Shown: positions 44,101 through 51,220 of the stretch, piece after piece | Layout: every line of letters starts with the position of its first letter | Numbering within the stretch: position 1 is the stretch's first letter | DNA from: Saprospiraceae bacterium | GTDB lineage: Bacteria > Bacteroidota > Bacteroidia > Chitinophagales > Saprospiraceae | Length of the DNA stretch: 64,000 nt | Direction of reading: 5' to 3' | NCBI GenBank assembly: GCA_028279185.1 | Contig: JANQSS010000099.1 | Span: 1 to 64,000, forward strand | The notes under the pieces: model-generated | Told to the model about the DNA's origin: nothing | Databases searched by the model: none | What the model saw: only the letters and a program-made list of their open reading frames with translations | Translations under genes and position numbers: made by a program

Positions 44101-47043
44101 CAGTTTATTTAAAAACAGGCTTTCATATTTCCACTTATGATTCCCTGTATTTTGCTCAAAATGCATTTTACCGAGAAGGTCGAAACCACCTTTGGCACCG
44201 ATATTTATTTTCTCACCAGCAAGTTGAAGTGTAATATCAAATGAGATTCCCTTAAGATCTGAAGAATCCACTTCAATCCCTTTTACATTTTCTATTTTCA
44301 AAGAAAAACCACCAATCTTAGCTTCGAATGCGGTGCTATCTTTCATTCCCCAACTACCGACTTTCATATGTGGATCTGCCGTGGATAGGAAGAGATTTTT
44401 GAATTCCAAGTCGGGGAAGGTCAGTTCCAGCGAGCCAATTTTGGTTCCATCTACAATGTCGAGTTCCCCATGCAGATTTGCCTCCAGCGTTAATTCATTG
44501 CTAATATATTTTGCTGTAATCGATGAATTTTTGTGCAGATGCACATCAGCAATCCAGACGTTGAAGTGTAAAGAATCAGGTGGACTTATCGTAAATGTTA
44601 CGTCAAAATTTTGATTTATTGTTGCGGCATAAGGAAATTGATCATCGGCAACAGGAAGTTCTATTTCACCGCCTAGTCCACCAGCATGTAATTTATTCCT
44701 AATAAAAGTAAGCTGGAAGTCATCAATTGAAAATGGCCATCCGGCGGCAGAGCCTTCGTCAATATGCAGTACATTACTTGCTATAAATTGCCCTGAAAAT
44801 CCATCACCATCTATCAAAACCTGGTTAGCGCTTAATACAACCTCATTTTCTGTAGTGGTCATATCCCTTAAAATAGTGGCAGAAATGGATTCTATATATA
44901 TTCCTTTCCATGCATTGCTTAAACTATCGGACCCAGAATAAAAATGTGGCGATGTATAACCTTCAACCGGAGTGAAATTTGGTGTTGCATCTGAGCTAAA
45001 ATCCAGCATCAAATTGGTCAACTCGAAAGCCACATCATTTTCAAGTCCTGCAATTGCAAATGGAGAAAGTCCTGATATCGTTACGGTAAATTCCAGCCAC
45101 TCTGTAATGTTCTGAACAGACAGATCAAAGGCCATAAGCTCTGGCTCTGGCTTAGGTTTTAGCGTAGAATCTAGTGGTATTAATAAATTTCGGCATACTT
45201 CAACATTTGCATCAATGCCCATGCTTTGAAAACCGTCAACATCCCAGTCCACGTAAGTATCCGAACCACCGTTCAATGTAAGTCGCACCGAATTGAATAA
45301 ATTTATTTGAACAGTACCGCCCAGTGTTAATCGTGCATTGATTAATTGACCGGTAGGTAGCACTGTAATGTTGTGACCAGAAAACAACAAATCCCGATTC
45401 GATTTAGAATCATGAATAATGCAATACGCAGAAAAACGAAATGAATCTGCATAAATGTCGATATTATCTACAATAATTTTATAAATGCTGTTGCCAATTG
45501 TCTTTTCAATAACTACCGGCATGTAGTCAGCACTTATTATTGGGTTGACACTCATATTCTTTCTGTACACCGCCGATTTCTTTTTCACCTTAGCAGAATT
45601 ATTACCGGCCGCTTGAATACGTACAATGGAGTCCAACATATTAGCATACCAGGCCGAGACCAGAGGCATAGATTGCATGGAATAACCTAAAACGGAACGG
45701 TTAAACACTTTGTCATCAATCAACCCTTGAGGTTTTTTTATTCCGTAATCTTCCGAACTAATATCATTTTGTACGTTTTCTATGGCAGCTATGTCAGGAA
45801 TTTCAACATCCGAATATCCACCGATGAATGCCAAAATCCAATTTCTAAAATCCTCATTATTTGTTGTGTATTTTGTGTATTCGTATTCACTCCATTGGGC
45901 GATGGCATTAATTAATTCATTTGCCAAAGATTGCATGGCTGTTGAGTCACTTAAAAGTTGATTTAGAAGCGTGTCCAATTGATTGTATACAACTTCTTTT
46001 TTGTCACATCTGTACAAACTAATGTGCTTCTCTTCAAGTTCTTTCCTGTCCGCATCGCGCACCCCGGTCGCAATCAATTTTTTTGGTTCAGATTCAAAGT
46101 GCTTGGAAAATCCCGGTTCAAATAGGATGTCTTCATGACCAATGAACCCACATCGTATGAGGCCCGAGTTATCCACAAGATTTTCAAGTTCATCTCTTAT
46201 GGTCTGACAGTCTACACTTTGAAGCGAGTCCGTAATGTCGGATAAAGCATCATTGATCACAAGTATCAAACTATCCACGATAGACGTGCGCAGCGAATCG
46301 GCAAGGGCCTGGCTTTTATTTTGTCTGGCGCAATCAGTCGGATCACATTCTTGACCATCTTCCGTAAGCTCTTCGCGACTGCAGCCGCATTCATTGTAAG
46401 CTGTTCCTGTCGCATGGTGAATCCCATCTTTGTTGAATCCGTTTAGGTCAATCGTATCCCCAGTAATATGATGCACGCCCGTACTATCAAATCCCCATGC
46501 GTCCAAACCATTTCCAACAGAGATGCCTGTCGAATCAACAATTTCACTATCATCTTTTTCGCGACATATCTCTTGTCCAATTACCAGCGTATCTAAATTT
46601 AAGTTTAAGCTACTGATATAGTCCGGTATCGACCTCAAGGTGACCAACGGGCCGCTTCCACTGGTAAGCACCCACTGTGCTCCATTCCACTCAATTCCGC
46701 TTTGTATCCACAGTCCCATACCACCAGTACCGCCCGTACCACCAGTACCAACAGTACCAAAAGGTGTTGACATTGTCCCTCTGACTCCGGGCTCCATGAG
46801 CTCTGTTACGACAATAAACCAAGAACCGTAAAATATGGTATCACCAACCTGCGGACCACTAGGAGTTAGACTTGAACTATTTTCTATAAAGGCAGTGTCT
46901 AACTCATGTACGGAGGCCTTTCCTGTTTGAGCTGATAACAAAAGTATCACTCCTAGAATAAGTTTAATGCTTCTGTATTTCGCCCTAACTACTGTTCGAG
47001 TTGAGCGTCTATTGGTGTTTCCTGTGTTCTTCTCTGTGTTCAT
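41170..47043 (-). CDS. 1957-residue secreted protein of unknown family in the toxin operon
   Basis: A signal-like hydrophobic segment at about 25-42 (LILGVILLLSAQTGKAS) follows a basic n-region. A Gly/Thr tract (GTGGTGGTGGMG) and a short internal duplication (GFDSTGVHHITGDTIDLNG / GFNKDGIHHATGT) precede a Cys- and Asp-rich stretch and a helical region (about 220-430). Residues about 500-1400 are almost wholly alternating beta strands with many Gly, as in elongated beta-helix or lipid-carrier-like folds. An SbsA/Ig-like module lies near 1424-1520 (ISPMDGMTDV). The C-terminal part (about 1530-1957) is mixed. I see no enzyme motif and no T9SS tail. Its place between the S74 protein and the toxin suggests a structural or delivery role; this is inference. 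Confidence 0.65.
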   Translation of the reverse strand: MNTEKNTGNTNRRSTRTVVRAKYRSIKLILGVILLLSAQTGKASVHELDTAFIENSSSLTPSGPQVGDTIFYGSWFIVVTELMEPGVRGTMSTPFGTVGTGGTGGTGGMGLWIQSGIEWNGAQWVLTSGSGPLVTLRSIPDYISSLNLNLDTLVIGQEICREKDDSEIVDSTGISVGNGLDAWGFDSTGVHHITGDTIDLNGFNKDGIHHATGTAYNECGCSREELTEDGQECDPTDCARQNKSQALADSLRTSIVDSLILVINDALSDITDSLQSVDCQTIRDELENLVDNSGLIRCGFIGHEDILFEPGFSKHFESEPKKLIATGVRDADRKELEEKHISLYRCDKKEVVYNQLDTLLNQLLSDSTAMQSLANELINAIAQWSEYEYTKYTTNNEDFRNWILAFIGGYSDVEIPDIAAIENVQNDISSEDYGIKKPQGLIDDKVFNRSVLGYSMQSMPLVSAWYANMLDSIVRIQAAGNNSAKVKKKSAVYRKNMSVNPIISADYMPVVIEKTIGNSIYKIIVDNIDIYADSFRFSAYCIIHDSKSNRDLLFSGHNITVLPTGQLINARLTLGGTVQINLFNSVRLTLNGGSDTYVDWDVDGFQSMGIDANVEVCRNLLIPLDSTLKPKPEPELMAFDLSVQNITEWLEFTVTISGLSPFAIAGLENDVAFELTNLMLDFSSDATPNFTPVEGYTSPHFYSGSDSLSNAWKGIYIESISATILRDMTTTENEVVLSANQVLIDGDGFSGQFIASNVLHIDEGSAAGWPFSIDDFQLTFIRNKLHAGGLGGEIELPVADDQFPYAATINQNFDVTFTISPPDSLHFNVWIADVHLHKNSSITAKYISNELTLEANLHGELDIVDGTKIGSLELTFPDLEFKNLFLSTADPHMKVGSWGMKDSTAFEAKIGGFSLKIENVKGIEVDSSDLKGISFDITLQLAGEKINIGAKGGFDLLGKMHFEQNTGNHKWKYESLFLNKLGIKGSFQGVASIEGELEWFGHHTPDSVYGKGVRGYVQAEFEGLGVGVTAVAQFGKVDDYKYFYVDAFANLSNLNISVGVLKLTGFGGGVSFRMTMDQDAMLTLGAVSSFDGLAHAGATISGATLIPDNGTGLGLNANIGFAVVNEEIFNGMGGFRIEFDTGRFSVQLIAITGVGQFLQSVSFDMEGEYAEGAQAPPPNSAPLAAYAKIIFDFEAKSLHGDIQVFANTPFVYGAGTGGKLVDAEFHIGRGDWYIYIGRPEEGQRCGLVVDLGVLEVRAEAYFDVGTNVPSMPPLPATVRELAYKVNTNETLRQSGQGMVFGASLTIRIAISAGKIVEAEVEAGAGFDVMLKKYEDLMCQGSNEPVGIDGWYSAGQFWAYLRGSLKLFGVPIFEAGLAAVLQARMPNPFWAQATVGIKVRILGFEKRKSLKLELGDDCLLVGQGGGTDPDIGLDIISFISPMDGMTDVNLFFQPEVQFAIPLGATVPISDLNDPEIVYEFKTVLKEISFVDSDSFEVALDYDFTSDTSHVTLLPYDLLNTQDTFTIRVTVEVYKDGDLVGTQTKMATFTTPEEELNVIPVNNVKFSYPAHTMTNFYKANDPTQHGYVQLKRGQARLFADRPEYSQQYVKLTRKSDGAFKKVDFEYIPAEYLLKFPMDTSFLINQEEFRLEIIETEKAPIIVEEAGEELSILEGIAANPNIYPPSNEDVNAYRNAEFVERIMYEVDFRVSGYNTFTEKMNDIKSIQLQDAFGNPSSSTRDVAAVEGKLLELVGELTFDKMETQGSPTHPPLLKLNAVAGTALKAELIGHNGGPGIDDKIEEANSLTDDECKDKIDIIDVYTLVAHAPFSFINSYEIPESQGNTSSSSGLLDPVGLFDPLDNDFDFTENHIENQVVTSVYDIDRFDLTILNPAFREFRGCLLDICVDGPFQADCLSSVQALQVFDKIGISNRDTILTIKNELKNGTRTIFSYSASIELYD

Positions 47044-47058
47044 TGAGAATGTTTTAAT

Positions 47059-47652
47059 CTACCATTGAACAAATTTGACGGTGGTCTCGATACTAGTTGA
47101 GTCTCTCGGAATTAATATATGTTCAAAATTTTTACCTGGTATATCTTGACATGTTTTATAAATCAAAACATCATTCAAATAAAAGTGCATTTCAGGTTCG
47201 ACATATTCGATTTTGTAATTGCTAATTTCGTTCTTTAAACCGGAAAATGTAACTACTTGCATCTGACTGTTTTCACCTGAAAACGGTGGCGAAACTACTA
47301 TTTCATCGGCGACAATAAATAGTTCATCAGTTAATATTCGTATTCCAAATTCAGCTAGTGTTTCTTTGTCCCTTAGGTAAACCGATAAATCATTGCAAAC
47401 GTCATGCGCGACATCAAATTCAAGTGTACGATTTAAATAACTCGTATCACAATGAATAATGATGGAATCATGCGTGACTTTGCCAATATTTAACCTAGAT
47501 GTTGTGTCTAGCTCTGTCTTTGGAAAGTTATCCTGATCAAATTCAAACGATACAGTGTAGTGCTGGGTATCTTGAGCTATTATGTGTCCGAATCCTGTCG
47601 TCCAAATGAGTAAAAACAAGACGTATTTATATGTGTAATTGAATATTTTCAT
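47059..47652 (-). CDS. Small secreted protein of unknown function in the toxin operon
   Basis: 197 residues with a signal peptide (about 1-26, ending HIIAQ). The mature part is beta-rich and acidic, with four Cys and no family I recognise. It lies 3 bases after the S74 gene and 15 bases before the 1957-residue gene, so cotranscription is nearly certain. It may be a periplasmic or surface accessory to its giant neighbour. Confidence 0.6.
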   Translation of the reverse strand: MKIFNYTYKYVLFLLIWTTGFGHIIAQDTQHYTVSFEFDQDNFPKTELDTTSRLNIGKVTHDSIIIHCDTSYLNRTLEFDVAHDVCNDLSVYLRDKETLAEFGIRILTDELFIVADEIVVSPPFSGENSQMQVVTFSGLKNEISNYKIEYVEPEMHFYLNDVLIYKTCQDIPGKNFEHILIPRDSTSIETTVKFVQW

Positions 47653-47655
47653 TTA

Positions 47656-49170
47656 TTATTTCGACAACATCATAGTTTTACAATCACTTAGATTTTCGTC
47701 GACAATAAGACAATACGAATATTGTCCCGCCAACAAATTAGTGGTTTTTAGATTGACTCGTCCTTCTCCCGTTTTTACGATGCGTTCTACATGAATCACT
47801 TTTCCATTCATGTCATTAAATCTTAACTCAGCCTTTGAAAATGGGATTGAAATTGCATATTCAATCACAGTGGACTCTTTAAATGGATTTGGTGCGTTTT
47901 GCCCTAAGAAAATTCCAACTTCTCCCATCAATTCAATATCCAATTCATTAATGTTTTGCTCAAGTTCAGTTTGACCCTGTTTATCATTGGCACCATATAA
48001 TTGTTCAACTTTGGAGGCTAACTCGTTCAGCTTTTCTTCCAGCTGAACAATCTGTTTGGATTTATCATCGATGATGCTTTGCTGCTCTTTGATGGCATTG
48101 AACAGTAGATATTTGACTTCGGAATCTCGTATTTGTAGATAAGTCTCTTCTCCTGTTTTTATTTGTTCGCCATCCTCATTTATTTCATAATTAACGTGTG
48201 TAAACTCCTCTACCAATTCGGGGGCTATGCGTTGAAGTTCCTGGGCAACAAGGCCGATATGTTCATCACCTTCAATCGTTGATGCGCGGCCATTGTAAGA
48301 AAAACGAATAGGTTGAAGGGAAAGTACTGCATCCAGTCCATGGTTGAAATCGCGAACATTTGACTTTAATCTTCTGTCAGAGCTTACGATAAAAGATGCC
48401 GCCTTCACGTTTCCGTTGACATGCAAGCGCTCATTCGGTGACAATGTTGCCACCCCGAGTTTTGATCGTTGAGTTGTCACTGACCACTGGGAGCCATAGA
48501 AATATATTGAATGTGCGGCAGTCGTCGAGGTACTAGTTACGTTGGAAGTTGAACCAATTGCAAATCTTTTTTCCCTGGCAAATAGAAAACTGTTGCCAGT
48601 TGATCCACTTATGAGATTCACATAATTTCCGTGATCTGTGCGTTCCAAAATAATACTGGAAGGATTTCCGAAATCTTTGATATGAATATCAGCTAAGGGA
48701 GAGGAAGTCTTTACACCCAAATTCTTTTCACAATATAAGTTGCCATAAGAAGTCAAATCCATATTTGAATGGATTCGGACCGCCAGGTCTCCATAAGAAC
48801 TATTCGTTTTTCCTGATCTAAATTGCAAGGTCCTTCCAGCTATTACCACATCTCCTTTTTTCTCAGATTGGCACGACAAACAAGACCCATCTCCACGCAG
48901 TGATATGTATGCCCAACTGTCGCTGGAGTTTTTATCGGAGCCTAAAAAAACTCCCTTCTTTCCACTTTGACCATAGATTGTGTGAAATCGATTTTGAAAA
49001 TCTTCATCGCCCGATTCAGGGCTTGACAACGTGATGTGCCCTTGGACATGCAACTTTTCGGCAGGGTTTTCATTCCCTATTCCAACATTATAATTATGAT
49101 CTAATGTTATTTGCGAAAAGAGTATTGAACAGCACGCCCAAAGCATGCAGAATGTGGCGACATACCTCAT
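47656..49170 (-). CDS. Peptidase S74 (intramolecular chaperone) protein with type A T9SS sorting domain
   Basis: I start at the ATG at 49170 (504 residues), giving a signal peptide (MRYVATFCMLWACCSILFSQ); the longer frame from 49257 adds an unlikely 29 residues. The N-terminal part is phage tail-fibre-like beta sequence (VGIGNENPAEKLHVQG and repeats). An S74 domain follows at about 258-350, with the cleavage/catalytic motif SSDRRLKSN near 260 and GLVAQELQRIAPELV. A trimeric coiled coil lies at about 350-395, and a Por_Secre_tail at about 415-504 (NAPNPFKESTVIEYA). S74 domains trimerise fibres and then cut themselves off, which here would also remove the sorting tail. First gene of the toxin operon, with a consensus promoter upstream. 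Confidence 0.85.
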   Translation of the reverse strand: MRYVATFCMLWACCSILFSQITLDHNYNVGIGNENPAEKLHVQGHITLSSPESGDEDFQNRFHTIYGQSGKKGVFLGSDKNSSDSWAYISLRGDGSCLSCQSEKKGDVVIAGRTLQFRSGKTNSSYGDLAVRIHSNMDLTSYGNLYCEKNLGVKTSSPLADIHIKDFGNPSSIILERTDHGNYVNLISGSTGNSFLFAREKRFAIGSTSNVTSTSTTAAHSIYFYGSQWSVTTQRSKLGVATLSPNERLHVNGNVKAASFIVSSDRRLKSNVRDFNHGLDAVLSLQPIRFSYNGRASTIEGDEHIGLVAQELQRIAPELVEEFTHVNYEINEDGEQIKTGEETYLQIRDSEVKYLLFNAIKEQQSIIDDKSKQIVQLEEKLNELASKVEQLYGANDKQGQTELEQNINELDIELMGEVGIFLGQNAPNPFKESTVIEYAISIPFSKAELRFNDMNGKVIHVERIVKTGEGRVNLKTTNLLAGQYSYCLIVDENLSDCKTMMLSK

Positions 49171-49315
49171 AATAAATTTATTTTGTGGAGAAGAAATAAG
49201 AAACACGCTTATTCGCAATAAGGTGCCGAAAGGTCGGTAGGTGTTGTGTGTTTTCATAGGTCGAAGTCTGTAGTAAATGCTAGTTCTAAAGCAAAACTTC
49301 TCTTACGGTTCGGAA

Positions 49316-49346
49316 CAAACTTATACAAAAAAATTAATTCGGCAAA
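49316..49346 (-). promoter_or_regulatory. Consensus Bacteroidetes promoter (TTTG-N19-TAAGTTTG) driving the S74/toxin operon
   Basis: On the minus strand, TTTG at 49346-49343 and TAAGTTTG at 49323-49316 are separated by exactly 19 bases, the textbook sigma-AB arrangement. The predicted start is about 140 bases upstream of the ATG at 49170, in the 112-base gap after prs, so the operon has its own promoter. It is the only site in the window where I found both boxes at correct spacing. Confidence 0.75.
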
Positions 49347-49369
49347 AAAAAAATAAAAAAACTTAACTT

Positions 49370-50296
49370 TTACTCCATAAACAGCGCTGACAACGAACGA
49401 TGCTCATGTGTATTCCGAATTGCCCGTGCAAACAACTTTGCTGAAGATAATACGCGAATTTTTTCACTTTCCTGGCGCAACGGTATGGTATCAGTCACAA
49501 TAACCTCGGTAAGTTTTGATTTTTCGATATTTTCATAGGCCTTACCTGAAAGAACTGGATGTGTACAAATGGCGCGAACAGACTTGGCCCCTTGTTTAAT
49601 TAATTCCTCAGCTGCCCGACTTAATGTACCAGCTGTGTCGGCAAGATCGTCTACTAAAATTACATCTGAATCTTTGACATCTCCAATAACTGTCATAGTA
49701 GCAACTTCATTGGCACGCTCCCGATGCTTGTCGCATATGACTAAATCTTTTTTGAAATACTTCGCATATTTTCTGGCGCGCTTAACACCACCAACATCCG
49801 GGCTTGCAAATTTAGCCCGAGACAAATCGAGTTGCTCGAGATACGGCATAAATATGGCATCGCTTTTTAGATGATCCACAGGTATATCAAAAAAACCTTG
49901 AATTTGATCCGCATGAAAATCCATTGTCATAATACGATCAGCGCCTGCTGCAGAAAGTAAATTGGCAATTAATTTGGCCGAAATTGGAACACGTGGTTTG
50001 TCTTTACGATCTTGCCTTGCATATCCGAAATAGGGCATTACAGCTGTGATGTACCCAGCAGACGCACGCTTGGCTGTATCGATTAGCAGAAGAAGTTCGA
50101 GCAAATTTGAAGCAGGTGAGAAGGTTGATTGAATAAAAAACACCCATGCTCCTCGAACGGATTCATGAATTTCGGGCTGCATTTCACCGTCGCTAAATAC
50201 GTGTAATTTCGAAATGCCTAAATTGTACCCATAGTAGTCTGCAATGCGCTCTGCCAGGTAAACTGACTGTCTACCCGAGAATAATTTTACTTCCAC
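49370..50296 (-). CDS. prs: Ribose-phosphate pyrophosphokinase (PRPP synthetase)
   Basis: 308 residues from a GTG start, the normal length. Class I PRPP synthetase motifs are intact: the ATP-binding loop PYFGYARQDRKDKPR (about 92-106), the MTMDFHADQIQGFF segment, the flexible-loop KHRERANE and the PRPP loop VILVDDLADTAGT (about 213-225). It makes PRPP from ribose-5-phosphate and ATP for nucleotide, His and Trp synthesis in the cytoplasm. A TACTTTTA box at 50333-50340 is a weak promoter candidate. The expected downstream partner rplY is displaced by about 16 kb. Confidence 0.96.
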   Translation of the reverse strand: MEVKLFSGRQSVYLAERIADYYGYNLGISKLHVFSDGEMQPEIHESVRGAWVFFIQSTFSPASNLLELLLLIDTAKRASAGYITAVMPYFGYARQDRKDKPRVPISAKLIANLLSAAGADRIMTMDFHADQIQGFFDIPVDHLKSDAIFMPYLEQLDLSRAKFASPDVGGVKRARKYAKYFKKDLVICDKHRERANEVATMTVIGDVKDSDVILVDDLADTAGTLSRAAEELIKQGAKSVRAICTHPVLSGKAYENIEKSKLTEVIVTDTIPLRQESEKIRVLSSAKLFARAIRNTHEHRSLSALFME

Positions 50297-50358
50297 CGTT
50301 TGCTGTTGATTAGTTGTTGATGAATTGCGCGGTAAAAGTATGGCTTTTTATGAGAATG

Positions 50359-50868
50359 TTACCGCTTTATTTTGTTGATCCATTTCATCAATTTCGTCTT
50401 TTTTGTATCACTCACGATTGAAAGGAAATTGTCTGTCGTCCGCCCCATTTCGTAGACAGATTTTAATGCTGAATTGAAAGCTAGTAAGTCCTCTGGATCG
50501 GCATCGTGATCGTTGATTTTTCTAAGTCTATCAATTTGTCGCATGACTGGGTCCAGTTCCTTCCTTTTTCGTTCGGCGACAATTCGCGACAAAGCTACGT
50601 ACATGTCTTTCTCGGCCTCGAAATAATCCTTACGGTCACCGCTTTTGAAGACCTTATAGACAAGCCCCCATTCCATCAAATCCTTCATGCTCATACTTAC
50701 GTTACCTCGGCTAAATTGCAATTGTTCTATGATGTCATCCGTATTTATTGGTTGTGGTTGAATGAGCAGCAAGGCATAAATCTGAGCCATGGATCGATTG
50801 ACACCCCAGACAGAAGCCATAGCTCCCCAGTGATCAATAAACGCCTCTTTCGCTTGCTCCAAATTCAT
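50359..50868 (-). CDS. GbsR/MarR-family winged-helix transcriptional regulator
   Basis: 169 residues, cytoplasmic. The winged helix-turn-helix covers about 25-95 (MAQIYALLLIQPQPINTDDIIEQL, SRGNVSMSMKDLMEWGLV, wing with KSGDRKDYFEA), followed by a helical dimerisation region. GbsR-type regulators respond to small ligands such as osmolytes. It lies 62 bases upstream of prs on the same strand and may be cotranscribed with it. A -7-like TACTTTTA (50874-50881) ends only six bases before the ATG, so the mRNA would be nearly leaderless. Target unknown. Confidence 0.88.
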   Translation of the reverse strand: MNLEQAKEAFIDHWGAMASVWGVNRSMAQIYALLLIQPQPINTDDIIEQLQFSRGNVSMSMKDLMEWGLVYKVFKSGDRKDYFEAEKDMYVALSRIVAERKRKELDPVMRQIDRLRKINDHDADPEDLLAFNSALKSVYEMGRTTDNFLSIVSDTKKTKLMKWINKIKR

Positions 50869-51220
50869 TGGGCTAAAAGTAGTGATTTAGGTTGACGAAA
50901 GATGCCGGTGTCAAACATTTTACCATTCGCATTGCATGTTATACATTTTGTGCACTATTTTATTGATAACAATGAAAACCATGGATTTAAATACAACATA
51001 GATTAGTTGAGACGGATACAAACATGTTGGAAATCACTACCTCCGAATGTGATTTCTGAAGAAAATTGAAAAACCTCCAAGGGGAGTAGTCTTGGAGGTT
51101 TTTTCTTTTTATGCCTGACGTAAAGCGAAGCAGGACAACCTAATTTATCTTCTATCAGTATATGCCAGCTTACCTACGGTTTGGATTCTCAAATCAATGT
51201 AACCTCGGTTTAGTCAATAG
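50869..51220. other. 352-base intergenic region between htpG and the GbsR-like gene
   Basis: It contains the htpG terminator hairpin (51069-51104) and the -7-like box of the GbsR gene. I see no coding sequence and no other signal. Confidence 0.6.
51069..51104 (-). terminator. Rho-independent terminator downstream of htpG
   Basis: A 12-bp stem AAAACCTCCAAG/CTTGGAGGTTTT with T-runs on both strands, about 115 bases after the htpG stop at 51221. Both flanking genes are on the minus strand, so it acts mainly on htpG transcripts. Confidence 0.88.

Noticed and set aside
47656..49170. Prophage tail-fibre gene suggested by the S74 domain
   Set aside because: No phage structural, replication or lysis gene is nearby, and the protein has a signal peptide and a T9SS tail, so it is a secreted cellular protein.
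49343..49365. A/T homopolymer run after prs as a terminator
   Set aside because: No stem precedes it on the minus strand; the run partly overlaps the -33 box of the next promoter.
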